The notes under the pieces: generated by a model
The model's input: only the letters and a program-made list of their open reading frames with translations
Told to the model about the DNA's origin: nothing
The model's database searches: none
Made by a program: the position numbers and the translations under genes
From: Phycicoccus sp. M110.8
GTDB lineage: Bacteria; Actinomycetota; Actinomycetes; Actinomycetales; Dermatophilaceae
Assembly (NCBI RefSeq): GCF_032464895.1
Contig: NZ_JAWDIC010000001.1
Span: 1,612,001-1,676,000, forward strand
Direction: 5' to 3'
DNA length: 64,000 nucleotides
Part shown: positions 43,949 through 51,656 of the stretch, in pieces
Numbering within the stretch: the first letter of the stretch is position 1
How the letters are laid out: every line of letters begins with the position of its first letter

Positions 43949-44896
43949 TCAGGCCGACGCGATGTGAACGAGCGCGTCGCCGCGGTTGACCAGCGGCGCC
44001 CGGCTGTGGCCGATGACGATGCCGTCGCGGTCGGCCCGCACCAGCCGCAGCGTCCGGCCGAACGAGTCCGAGAGGGCGCCGAGCCGCTCCCCCTGCGCGA
44101 CCCGACGGCCGAGACCGACCTCGAGGTGCAGGATGCCGGTGGCGCGCGCGCGGACCCAGCCGCTCGTGCGGCAGGCGAGGCTCGGCTCCTCGGCGAGGTC
44201 CACGGGATCGGTCATGCCCAGGGCAGCCAGCACGCGGCGTACCCCCACGACCCCCGCGGTGATCGCCCACTCGTCGAACCGCCACGGCTCCCCGGCCTCG
44301 TAGAGCAGGACGGTCGCACCCATCTCCCGGGCGGCCGAGCGCAGCGAGCCGTCGCGCAGCTTGGCGTGCAGCATGACCGGCGCCCCGAACGCCTCGGCGA
44401 GCGCGACGGTCTTGGGGTCGTCGAGGTCGGCGCGCACCTGCGGCAGGTTGGTGCGCCCGTCGGAGCCGGTGTGCAGGTCGATGCCGACCTCGCAGGGCGC
44501 GACCACCTCGGTCATCATCAGGTGCGCGAGCCGCCCGGCCAGCGACCCGCGCGAGGAGCCGGGGAACGAGCGGTTGAGGTCGCGGCGGTCAGGCAGGTAG
44601 CGGTCGCCCGCCATGAAGCCGTGGACGTTGACGATGGGGACGGCGATGAGCGTGCCGCGCAGGGTCTTCGGGGACAGCCCGGCGAGCACGCGCCGCACGA
44701 CCTCGACCCCGACGACCTCGTCGCCGTGGATGGCCGCGTTGACCCACACGGTCGGGCCGTCCTCGCGGCCGTGGATGACCTGCACCGGGAGGCTGAGCTC
44801 GGCGCCGGTGACCAGGCGCGTGATCGGCAGGCCGACGTCCTGCTTGCTGCCGGCGCGGACCCGCACCGGGCCGATCGCGAACGAGGGGCGGGCCAT
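43949..44896 (-). CDS. Succinylglutamate desuccinylase/aspartoacylase-family hydrolase
   Basis: A 315-residue M14-like zinc carboxypeptidase-type hydrolase. Zinc-binding NAAIHGDEVVGVEVV (HxxE) near residue 56 and IDLHTG near 139, with ELSLPVQVIHGREDGP before them, are family marks; a Gly-rich swivel domain closes the C-terminus. Relatives cut N-acyl groups from Glu or Asp. Its ATG overlaps the RimB-like stop (TGATG), so it belongs functionally with the RimK system, where it could trim glutamyl or acyl tails; that role is inferred. Confidence 0.85.
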   Translation of the reverse strand: MARPSFAIGPVRVRAGSKQDVGLPITRLVTGAELSLPVQVIHGREDGPTVWVNAAIHGDEVVGVEVVRRVLAGLSPKTLRGTLIAVPIVNVHGFMAGDRYLPDRRDLNRSFPGSSRGSLAGRLAHLMMTEVVAPCEVGIDLHTGSDGRTNLPQVRADLDDPKTVALAEAFGAPVMLHAKLRDGSLRSAAREMGATVLLYEAGEPWRFDEWAITAGVVGVRRVLAALGMTDPVDLAEEPSLACRTSGWVRARATGILHLEVGLGRRVAQGERLGALSDSFGRTLRLVRADRDGIVIGHSRAPLVNRGDALVHIASA

Positions 44897-45372
44897 CAGC
44901 GACCCCGGTTCTGGCGCCGCACCGACAGCGGCGGGCGCCCACCGAGGTAGGACCGCGAGGAGTCGACGAGGAAGCCCTGGCGCAGCACCTCGCGGCCGAC
45001 GAGCATCCGGAAGCCCATCGCGTCGCGGTTGGTGAGCGTGACCTCCGCGGTCACGGGCCGGCCGACCAGCGAGAGCTCGAGCTGCACGACCAACCGGTCC
45101 TCGAGGTGCCCCGACGAGCTGCGCACCGACCGGCGGTCGTGCACCGGGCGCTCGACCGTGACGGCGTCCTGGGGCGAGCGCTGCCACGGGTGCACGGAGA
45201 ACCGCACCCAGTCCTCGCCGTCCCGGTCCTGCTCCTCGACGTCGAACGCGTGCAGGGCCGAGGTGCGCGCCCCGGTGTCGAGCTTGGCCTTGAGCCACGG
45301 GACACCAACTCCGGGCAGGCTCACCCACTCGCGCCACCCGACGGGGGTGCTTAGATGGTTCGGCTTCGACAC
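44896..45372 (-). CDS. RimB-like retropepsin-type protease
   Basis: A 158-residue protein of the family once called ATP-dependent zinc protease and now compared with retropepsins. The active-site motif is LKAKLDTGARTSALHAFDV at residues about 30-48; the second half has LTNRDAMGFRMLVGREVLRQGFLVD. In Pseudomonas, RimB acts with RimK on ribosomal protein S6 glutamylation. GTG 45372 was chosen; it lies 26 bases from the divergent RimK start. Confidence 0.82.
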   Translation of the reverse strand: MSKPNHLSTPVGWREWVSLPGVGVPWLKAKLDTGARTSALHAFDVEEQDRDGEDWVRFSVHPWQRSPQDAVTVERPVHDRRSVRSSSGHLEDRLVVQLELSLVGRPVTAEVTLTNRDAMGFRMLVGREVLRQGFLVDSSRSYLGGRPPLSVRRQNRGR

Positions 45373-45398
45373 CGGTCCATCTTGGCAGGGACGTCCCC

Positions 45399-46589
45399 GT
45401 GAAACTGGCAATCCTCTCGCGTGCCCCCCGCACGTACTCCACCCAGCGCCTGCGCACCGCGGCCCTCGACCGCGGCCACGACGTCAAGGTGCTCAACACG
45501 CTTCGCTTCGCGATCGACCTGTCCGGTCCCGAGCCGGACCTGCAGTTCCGTGGCCGGCCCCTGTCCGACTACGACGCTGTCGTCCCGCGCATCGGCAACT
45601 CGATCACGTACTTCGGCACCGCCGTCGTGCGCCAGTTCGAGCAGATGGACGTCTACACGCCCAACACCGCCAACGGGATCGCCAACTCCCGCGACAAGCT
45701 GCGCGCCACCCAGATCCTCTCGCGGCACAACATCGGTATGCCGGCCACGACGTTCGTGCGCAACCGCGCCGACGTGAACGCCGCCATCAACCGCGTGGGC
45801 GGGGCACCGGTCGTCATCAAGCTGCTCGAGGGGACCCAGGGCATCGGCGTCATCCTCGCCCCTGAGATCAAGGTCGCCGAGGCCATCATCGAGACGCTGC
45901 AGAGCACGCAGCAGAACGTGCTGATCCAGGCGTTCGTCACCGAGAGCCGCGGCCGCGACATCCGCGCCCTGGTCGTCGGCGACCGCGTGGTCGCGGCCAT
46001 GCGGCGCACCGCGCAGGGCGGGGAGTTCCGGTCCAACGTGCACCGCGGCGGCACGGTCGAGGGCGTCGAGCTGACCCCGGAGTACGAGCAGACGGCGGTC
46101 CGGGCGGCCCAGATCATGGGGCTGCGGGTCGCGGGCGTGGACATGCTCGAGGGCAACGAGGGTCCGCTCGTCATGGAGGTCAACTCCTCGCCCGGGCTGC
46201 AGGGCATCGAGACCGCGACCAAGCTCGACGTCGCCGGCGCGATCATCGACTACGTCTCGAACCAGGTCGCCTTCCCCGAGATCGACGTCCGCCAGCGGCT
46301 CACGGTGTCGACGGGGTACGGCGTGGCCGAGCTCGTCGTGCACTCGGCGTCCGACCTCGTCGGTCAGCCGCTGCGCGACTCGGGCCTGACCGACCGTGAC
46401 ATCACGGTGCTGACGCTGCACCGGGGCACGCAGGTCGTCCCCAACCCCAAGCCCGGCCAGCTGCTCGAGGCCGAGGACCGGCTGCTGTGCTTCGGCAAGC
46501 TGGAGGAGATGCGCTCGATGATCCCCGAGCGGCGTCGCCGGCGGGCCAAGGTCCGCAAGCTGCCCAAGCAGCCCATCCACGAGGGCTGA
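45399..46589 (+). CDS. rimK: RimK-type ATP-grasp ligase with C-terminal RCK_C domain
   Basis: A 396-residue protein. Residues 1-300 are RimK: MKLAILSRAPRTYSTQRL, the loop KLLEGTQGIGVILAPE and the metal/ATP site VMEVNSSPGLQGIE of ATP-grasp ligases that add glutamate to a protein C-terminus (S6 in E. coli). Residues about 310-380 form a TrkA_C/RCK_C domain (VAELVVHSASDLVGQPLRD ... LLEAEDRLLCFG), normally a ligand sensor of transport proteins. The E. coli enzyme is 300 residues and lacks it. GTG 45399 follows GGCAGGGACG. Divergent from the RimB-like gene. Confidence 0.88.
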   Translation: MKLAILSRAPRTYSTQRLRTAALDRGHDVKVLNTLRFAIDLSGPEPDLQFRGRPLSDYDAVVPRIGNSITYFGTAVVRQFEQMDVYTPNTANGIANSRDKLRATQILSRHNIGMPATTFVRNRADVNAAINRVGGAPVVIKLLEGTQGIGVILAPEIKVAEAIIETLQSTQQNVLIQAFVTESRGRDIRALVVGDRVVAAMRRTAQGGEFRSNVHRGGTVEGVELTPEYEQTAVRAAQIMGLRVAGVDMLEGNEGPLVMEVNSSPGLQGIETATKLDVAGAIIDYVSNQVAFPEIDVRQRLTVSTGYGVAELVVHSASDLVGQPLRDSGLTDRDITVLTLHRGTQVVPNPKPGQLLEAEDRLLCFGKLEEMRSMIPERRRRRAKVRKLPKQPIHEG

Positions 46590-46613
46590 GCCACCGGCAC
46601 ACCCGCACTCCGG

Positions 46614-46663
46614 GGTCTTTGAGCGGTACCGGCGGTGATGACCGCCGCGATCGCTCAAAGACC
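46614..46663. terminator. Bidirectional hairpin, GTCTTTGAGCG family, copy 1
   Basis: GGTCTTTGAGCG / CGCTCAAAGACC (12 perfect bases) with an inner GGCGGT-GATG-ACCGCC hairpin, between convergent rimK and the DUF4232 gene. The outer arm is nearly the same as at 49905-49952. Confidence 0.75.
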
Positions 46664-46700
46664 TCGCGCGTGGGTCGAGCGGTCGGTGGGTGACGACGGG

Positions 46701-48110
46701 TCAACCGGCGTCGGGGTACTGCCACGGGCCGAGGTCCATGGCGGCGCCCTCGACGACGTCGATGCGCGGCGCAGCGCCGTCGAGGCGCAGCAGCAGCGGG
46801 GCTGTCGCTCCGGGCAGGGACACCGACAGCAGCTGCGGGCTCCGCGCGTCGGCCATGGCGCGGTAGCCCTTCCACGACAGCGCGGCGGCTGCCTCCCCAC
46901 CTCGGGGAGGCAGTCCAACCCGTCCGCGCCGCGCGACCGCCCCGTATGCCGTCGTCGTCGACCGGCGCACGTCGACGTCGAGGTCGCGTCCGCCCTGGGC
47001 GATCCGCACGGTCGGGAACCCCTGCACCCAGCAGGCACTGGTGCTGCCGTTGGTGACGACCAGCGTGACGGCCGACGTGCCCATCGCCGAGTCCCAGCCC
47101 CGCGCGGACAGGGTGAGGTCGCCGGGGGCGCACGCCCGCCCCGCCGGCACGGTCCGGGGCCCACGGGGCGGCGCGGGTGACGGGGACTGCGCGGTCGGGA
47201 CCGGCTCCGGCGCGGGCTCCGCGACCGGCGGCCCGGCCGGGGGTGCGGCGAGCGCCGGCGGGTACAGGTCGCGCTGCAGGCCGCCCAGGGCCTCCCGCCC
47301 CGGCGGGCTGGCGGCAACCACCAGGGCGGCCAGGACGACGACCACCCACGCGGCGGTCGCGGCGACGCGCAGACCCCGCCGGTCGAGGCGCACGAGGGGC
47401 GCGACCGCCGCCGCCGTCCCGAGGGCGGCACCGACGACCAGGCCTCCCAGGAGCCAGCCCCACGAGTCGCCACCGGGCCGCCCCGAGGACCAGTGCACCG
47501 TCGCTGCCACCACCACGGTGGAGGCCACCACCGCCGATACCCCCGCCAGCCCCGCCCCGAGCAGGGCGCCGAGGCCACCCGCCCGCCCCGACATGCGCAG
47601 GCGCAGGTCGACCAGCCACGCGAGGACGACCACGGCCACCACGCCGGTCGCCAGCAGCAGGGCGGACCCCCCGAAGAGCCAGAACGGCGCGGCAGCCAGC
47701 ACGCCCACGGCCACGGCCGCTGCCCGGGCGGCGGCGGAGAGCGCCACCCGCCACGTCGTGACCGAGACCGGGACCGCGGGTCCGGCGTCGAGGGACGCGG
47801 AGGGTTGCGTGGTCGCTGTGGTCGCCGTGCCTGCAGCCGCGCCATCCCGTCCGGCGGCCCTGGGGGCCAGACCCCGGCGAACCAGCGTGGCGAGGAGGCC
47901 GGCGACCAGGAGGAGGCCGCACGCGGCATACCACCACCAGAGCTGCCGCTGGGCGGCGACGTTCGCGACCTCGTCGCACAGCGCCCGGTCCCGCTCGCAG
48001 GGAGTGTCGCCCCAGACGGTCTGGTACCGGCCGTGGGACCACCCCACGAGGAGCAGCCCGACGAGCCCGCCCACGACGAGCAGCCTGCTCCCCCAACGCC
48101 CCCACGCCAC
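46701..48110 (-). CDS. Membrane protein with C-terminal DUF4232 domain
   Basis: A 469-residue protein. Two N-terminal helices flank an outside loop with a Cys pair (DTPCERDRALCDEV); a cluster of further helices spans residues about 120-265. A Pro-rich linker then leads to an exposed DUF4232 domain (CAPGDLTLSARGWDSAMGTS, TNGSTSACWVQGFPTVRI), a beta-sandwich of unknown role common in actinomycete envelope proteins. GTG 48110 start. Convergent with rimK. Confidence 0.78.
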   Translation of the reverse strand: MAWGRWGSRLLVVGGLVGLLLVGWSHGRYQTVWGDTPCERDRALCDEVANVAAQRQLWWWYAACGLLLVAGLLATLVRRGLAPRAAGRDGAAAGTATTATTQPSASLDAGPAVPVSVTTWRVALSAAARAAAVAVGVLAAAPFWLFGGSALLLATGVVAVVVLAWLVDLRLRMSGRAGGLGALLGAGLAGVSAVVASTVVVAATVHWSSGRPGGDSWGWLLGGLVVGAALGTAAAVAPLVRLDRRGLRVAATAAWVVVVLAALVVAASPPGREALGGLQRDLYPPALAAPPAGPPVAEPAPEPVPTAQSPSPAPPRGPRTVPAGRACAPGDLTLSARGWDSAMGTSAVTLVVTNGSTSACWVQGFPTVRIAQGGRDLDVDVRRSTTTAYGAVARRGRVGLPPRGGEAAAALSWKGYRAMADARSPQLLSVSLPGATAPLLLRLDGAAPRIDVVEGAAMDLGPWQYPDAG

Positions 48111-48149
48111 CGGTCCACCCTAGGCGACGGGGCGCGCGGCCCCGAGGTG

Positions 48150-48824
48150 TCAGGCCGGCTGCAGCGACTGGGCGAGCAGCGAGTACCCGAGCCACTCGGG
48201 GACCTCGCGCCGGACCGACGCGGGCCCCTCGAGGACGACCTCGCCGGAGCGCAGCGCCTGCGGCCAGACCAGCTCGCCACGCCAGATGCGGGTCAGGGTG
48301 CGCAGGCTGGTCTCGAGCGTCGCGGTGACCTCGTGGCCGGGGTCGTAGTCGCACAGGTCCACCTCGCCGTGGGCCACGACGAGCCACCAGTGCGAGACCG
48401 GGCGGGCGACGTCGTCGAAGGAGATGCGCAGGACGGTCCGCGACCGGGGCCAGCGGTCGACCGGGATCGAGCGGCGCACGTCCCACAGCAGCAGGTGCGG
48501 GTCGTAGTCCTCCTCGCCGAGGTCGCCGATCCAGCGAAGTCCCCACTGCCCCAACGTGTTCACGACCGGCTCGAGCTCGCGTCCGCACTCGGTGAGCTCG
48601 TAGACGACCCGCTGGCCCCGGACCGACCGGGCCACGATCCCGGCCCGCTCCAGCGACCGCAGCCGCTTGCTCAGCAGCGCGGGCGACATCTTCGGGACGC
48701 CGCGGCGCAGCTCGTTGAAGTGGGTGCTCCCCATGAGCAGCTCCCGGACGACGAGCAGGGTCCACCGCTCGTCGAGGACCTCCATGGCCTTGGCCACCGG
48801 GCAGAACTGGCCGTACGACGTCAT
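48150..48824 (-). CDS. HxlR-type winged-helix regulator
   Basis: A 224-residue regulator. The N-terminal HxlR domain shows FCPVAKAMEVLDERWTLLVV with the redox-type Cys, then HFNELRRGVPKMSPALLSKRL and the wing. The C-terminal hundred residues (ISFDDVARPVSHWWLVV, TRIWRGELVWPQALRSGEV) look like an SCP2-type lipid or ligand pocket. It probably controls the divergent methyltransferase gene. ATG 48824; a further upstream frame is open but has no start with a ribosome site. Confidence 0.85.
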   Translation of the reverse strand: MTSYGQFCPVAKAMEVLDERWTLLVVRELLMGSTHFNELRRGVPKMSPALLSKRLRSLERAGIVARSVRGQRVVYELTECGRELEPVVNTLGQWGLRWIGDLGEEDYDPHLLLWDVRRSIPVDRWPRSRTVLRISFDDVARPVSHWWLVVAHGEVDLCDYDPGHEVTATLETSLRTLTRIWRGELVWPQALRSGEVVLEGPASVRREVPEWLGYSLLAQSLQPA

Positions 48825-48854
48825 CGCGCACACTCCCTCGGCTCGTGCCCACCA

Positions 48855-48924
48855 GTACACGCCCGGCAGTGGTGCGGCGGCTAGTACAGATCCAGAACCG
48901 CTCCCGGTACACATCCGGCACTGG
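48855..48924. promoter_or_regulatory. Direct repeats between HxlR and methyltransferase genes
   Basis: GTACACGCCCGGCAGTGG at 48855-48872 and GTACACATCCGGCACTGG at 48907-48924 agree at 15 of 18 positions and lie 52 bases, about five helical turns, apart. Another GTACA lies at 48884 between them. Likely regulator sites. Confidence 0.55.
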
Positions 48925-48984
48925 AGCGCCCGACCACCCGGGTCGCACGCTGGTCCGGCAGGACGGACCAGCGAGGAGCACACC

Positions 48985-49887
48985 ATGACTGCACAGACCG
49001 GCACCGCCGGCGCCACCACCAGCACCACGACCACCAGCACCACGACCACCAGCACCACGACCACCGGCACCACCACCGCCACCCCGGAGGACACGGCGCT
49101 CAAGGCCGCCCACCGCGCGCTGTGGGCGCTCGGCGACTACCCGGCCGTCGCCTCGGAGGTCATCGCGGCGCTCGGGCACCGGCTCGTCGCCGCCGCCGGC
49201 ATCGGGCCGGGCCACCGGGTGCTCGACGTCGCCGCCGGCTCGGGCAACGTCGCGATCCCCGCTGCCGCGGCCGGGGCCGACGTCGTCGCCAGCGACCTGA
49301 CGCCCGAGCTGCTCGAGGCCGGCCGCTCCGCCGCGCGCGACGCGGGGATCGAGCTCACCTGGGAGGTCGGCGACGCCGAGCGGCTGCCCTACGACGACGC
49401 CACGTTCGACGCGGTCACCTCGTGCGTCGGCGTGATGTTCGCGCCGCACCACCAGCCCGCGGCCGACGAGCTGCTGCGGGTCACCCGCCCCGGTGGCACG
49501 GTGGCGCTGGTCAGCTGGACGCCGGCGGGCTTCATCGGCCAGATGTTCGCGACGATGAAGCCGTATGCCGCGCCGCCGCCCCCCGGCGCGCAGCCGCCGC
49601 CGCTGTGGGGCGACGAGGACCATGTGCGGGCGCTGTTCGGCGACCGCGTCACGAGCCTGGAAGCGGTCCGCGAGGAGCTGCCGGTGGACCGGTTCGCCGA
49701 CGGCAGCGAGTTCCGCGACTTCTTCAAGGCCTACTACGGCCCGACCATCGCGACCTACCGCCGCATCGCCGACGACGCCGCGCAGGTCACGGCGCTCGAC
49801 GCCGCCCTGGCCGAGCTCGGCGACCGGCACCTCGACGGCGGCGTCATGCCGTGGGAGTACCTGCTGGTGACGGCCACCCGCCGCTGA
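48985..49887 (+). CDS. SAM-dependent class I methyltransferase
   Basis: A 300-residue UbiE/Methyltransf_11-type enzyme. The SAM-binding motif I is VLDVAAGSGNVAIPAAAAG near residues 82-100, followed by DLTPELLEAGR, WEVGDAERLPYDDATFDAV and LLRVTRPGGTVALVSW. The first 36 residues are an unusual Thr/Ser-rich tail from a 15-base tandem repeat. Substrate unknown. ATG 48985 follows GCGAGGAGCACACC. Confidence 0.87.
   Translation: MTAQTGTAGATTSTTTTSTTTTSTTTTGTTTATPEDTALKAAHRALWALGDYPAVASEVIAALGHRLVAAAGIGPGHRVLDVAAGSGNVAIPAAAAGADVVASDLTPELLEAGRSAARDAGIELTWEVGDAERLPYDDATFDAVTSCVGVMFAPHHQPAADELLRVTRPGGTVALVSWTPAGFIGQMFATMKPYAAPPPPGAQPPPLWGDEDHVRALFGDRVTSLEAVREELPVDRFADGSEFRDFFKAYYGPTIATYRRIADDAAQVTALDAALAELGDRHLDGGVMPWEYLLVTATRR
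49021..49065. repeat. Three perfect 15-base repeats at the methyltransferase N-terminus
   Basis: AGCACCACGACCACC is repeated three times without change, coding STTTT; a degenerate fourth unit follows. The number of copies can change without breaking the frame. Confidence 0.85.
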
Positions 49888-49904
49888 GGGGGCGGCAGCA
49901 CCGC

Positions 49905-49952
49905 GTCCTTGAGCGATCGCAGCGGTCCTGGTCGCCGTGATCGCTCAAAGAC
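49905..49952. terminator. Bidirectional hairpin, GTCTTTGAGCG family, copy 2
   Basis: GTCCTTGAGCGATC / GATCGCTCAAAGAC, 14-base arms with one mismatch, between the convergent methyltransferase and synthetase genes. Confidence 0.75.
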
Positions 49953-50013
49953 CGCCGGTGGGGGCGGCGCTGAGGGGGCGGCGCTGAGGGGTCAGCGCTG
50001 AGGGGGCAGCGGG

Positions 50014-51006
50014 TCAGGCGCGGAGCTTCTCCAGCCTGGCCCGCAGCGCCGCCTCGCGGTGGGCGTTGCCGTGCAGGCCGATGTAGCGCTGCCCGAAGAC
50101 CGCGAGCAGCGCGTCGTCGAGCCGGCGGACGGCGGCCGGGGCGTGCCGGTAGCCCATCCGCGCGGTGATGCCGTCGACGTCGATCGAGCGCAGCAGCCCG
50201 GCGAGCTCGTCGAGCGAGGTGATCCCCAGCTCGAGCAGCAGGCCGGAGATCCACGCGTAGTGGTCGGTGCGCGACCAGCGTGCCCCCTGGAACTGCCCGG
50301 CGAGGAAGGTGGCGAGGTCGGCGGCGCCGATCCTGGGGTCCTCCTGGCCCGCCGGCACCTGCTGGCCCTCCATGCTCGCCTGCAGCCGGTCGCGGATCTC
50401 GGAGAACTCCCGGTCGGCGAGCTCGAGCAGCCCGGCGGCCAGCGTGAAACGTCGGTCGAGGTCGGGTACGTGCTCCTGCGGCACCGTGCCCTTGTAGCGG
50501 ATGTCGTGCTCGAACTCCGCCCACGCGTGCTGCAGGATCGTGCGCACCTGAACCGAGGCGGTGCGCCCCTTGAGCCCCTCGTATGCCGGGGGCAGCGCCT
50601 TGAGGGGGTCCGGCGCCACGAGCAGGTGCCGGCTGGCGTACCCGAACCGGCCCTGCTGGGCGGTCTCACGCCCCATGTCGCGGTCGTCGAACACACTGAA
50701 CTGGTCGGCGAGGACGTCGGCCACGGCCGCGACGTCGCCGCGCAGGTAGGTCACGACCCGCACGCCGATCTGGTCGGTGACGTCCTTGAGCGGGTCGGCG
50801 TAGACGGGGTGGCCGTCGACGGTCCGCGAGGCCTTGGCGGCGAAGGACTCCACGCTCTTGGTGCGCCCGGTGACGCTGAGGTAGTTGATGCCGGCGTCGT
50901 CGAGCAGCTCGCGGACGAGCGCCGTGAAGCCCTCGGTGACCCCGACCAGCTCGGGCCGCAGCGCGGCATACCGCTGGACCGGGTCGTCTCGCTGCTCGTC
51001 GCTCAC
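50014..51006 (-). CDS. RelA/SpoT-domain (p)ppGpp synthetase, small type
   Basis: A 330-residue single-domain synthetase. The RelA_SpoT core is shown by VTGRTKSVESFAAKASR (G-loop), DQIGVRVVTYL (metal site) and SVQVRTILQHAWAEFEHDIRYK. The hydrolase HD domain and the TGS/ACT regulatory tail are absent, so it should make but not break alarmone. A C-terminal helical extension of about 110 residues (residues 220-330) is unlike the short tails of RelP/RelQ. It may be a housekeeping small synthetase or a toxin-type relative; no obvious antitoxin adjoins it. Confidence 0.82.
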   Translation of the reverse strand: MSDEQRDDPVQRYAALRPELVGVTEGFTALVRELLDDAGINYLSVTGRTKSVESFAAKASRTVDGHPVYADPLKDVTDQIGVRVVTYLRGDVAAVADVLADQFSVFDDRDMGRETAQQGRFGYASRHLLVAPDPLKALPPAYEGLKGRTASVQVRTILQHAWAEFEHDIRYKGTVPQEHVPDLDRRFTLAAGLLELADREFSEIRDRLQASMEGQQVPAGQEDPRIGAADLATFLAGQFQGARWSRTDHYAWISGLLLELGITSLDELAGLLRSIDVDGITARMGYRHAPAAVRRLDDALLAVFGQRYIGLHGNAHREAALRARLEKLRA

Positions 51007-51015
51007 CCGGACAGG

Positions 51016-51576
51016 CTATTGGCCGGTGCGCCCGTCGATCCGCTCCCGGATGAGGTCGGCGTGGCCGCAGTGGCGGGCGTACTCCTCGATGAGGTGCACG
51101 AGCAGCTCGCGCAGGGTGATCGGGTCGCGGGTGGGGTGCAGGCTGACGAGCTCGAGGCTCTGCGCGCGGTCGACGAACTCCTCGGCGTGGGCGACCTCGC
51201 GGCGCCACGCCTCCCAGGCCTCGGCCACGACCGCGTCGTCCGCGACGGCGCCGTCGAAGTCGGCCTCCCGGTCCTGGTCCTTGCCCCACAGCCGCGGGAT
51301 CTCGTTGCCCTCCATGGTGATCCGGAACCACACCTGCTCGACGTGGGCGAGGTGCCGCAGGAGCCCGAGCAGCGACATCGTCGACGGCTCGACCGACCGG
51401 CGGGCCATCTGCTCGGCGTCGAGTCCCTGGCACTTGAGCTCGAAGGTCATCCGGAAGTGCCGCAGGTAGTCGAGCAGCACGCTGCGCTCGTCGGTCGCGG
51501 AGCTGCCGGCCGCCGCCCTGGGGTCCTCGTCGGGGTCGAGCCAGAGGTCTGGGAACTTCTTCGCCTGGGAAGCCAT
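51016..51576 (-). CDS. DinB/DUF664-family protein
   Basis: A 186-residue four-helix DinB-like protein. The first metal-type His is in LLGLLRHLAHVEQVWFR, and the last helix LRELLVHLIEEYARHCGHADLIRERIDG is typical of DUF664. Relatives include mycothiol-dependent enzymes (MST/maleylpyruvate isomerase group), fitting an actinomycete. ATG 51576. The gene follows, in the same direction, the serine-hydrolase-like gene and runs into the synthetase gene's promoter region; their order suggests separate units. Confidence 0.82.
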   Translation of the reverse strand: MASQAKKFPDLWLDPDEDPRAAAGSSATDERSVLLDYLRHFRMTFELKCQGLDAEQMARRSVEPSTMSLLGLLRHLAHVEQVWFRITMEGNEIPRLWGKDQDREADFDGAVADDAVVAEAWEAWRREVAHAEEFVDRAQSLELVSLHPTRDPITLRELLVHLIEEYARHCGHADLIRERIDGRTGQ

Positions 51577-51656
51577 GGGCGGCATCCTCGCGGGTCCGGC
51601 CCCTGGGTCCCAACTCGGTTTCGCGGCCACCACCGGCCGAGGTGGCCTGCGGCGGC

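Noticed and set aside
46402-49830. 1142-codon minus-strand frame spanning rimK, the DUF4232 gene, HxlR and the methyltransferase
   Set aside because: It crosses several well-supported genes in other frames and its translation shows no domain; it is an open frame only because stop codons are rare at this GC content.
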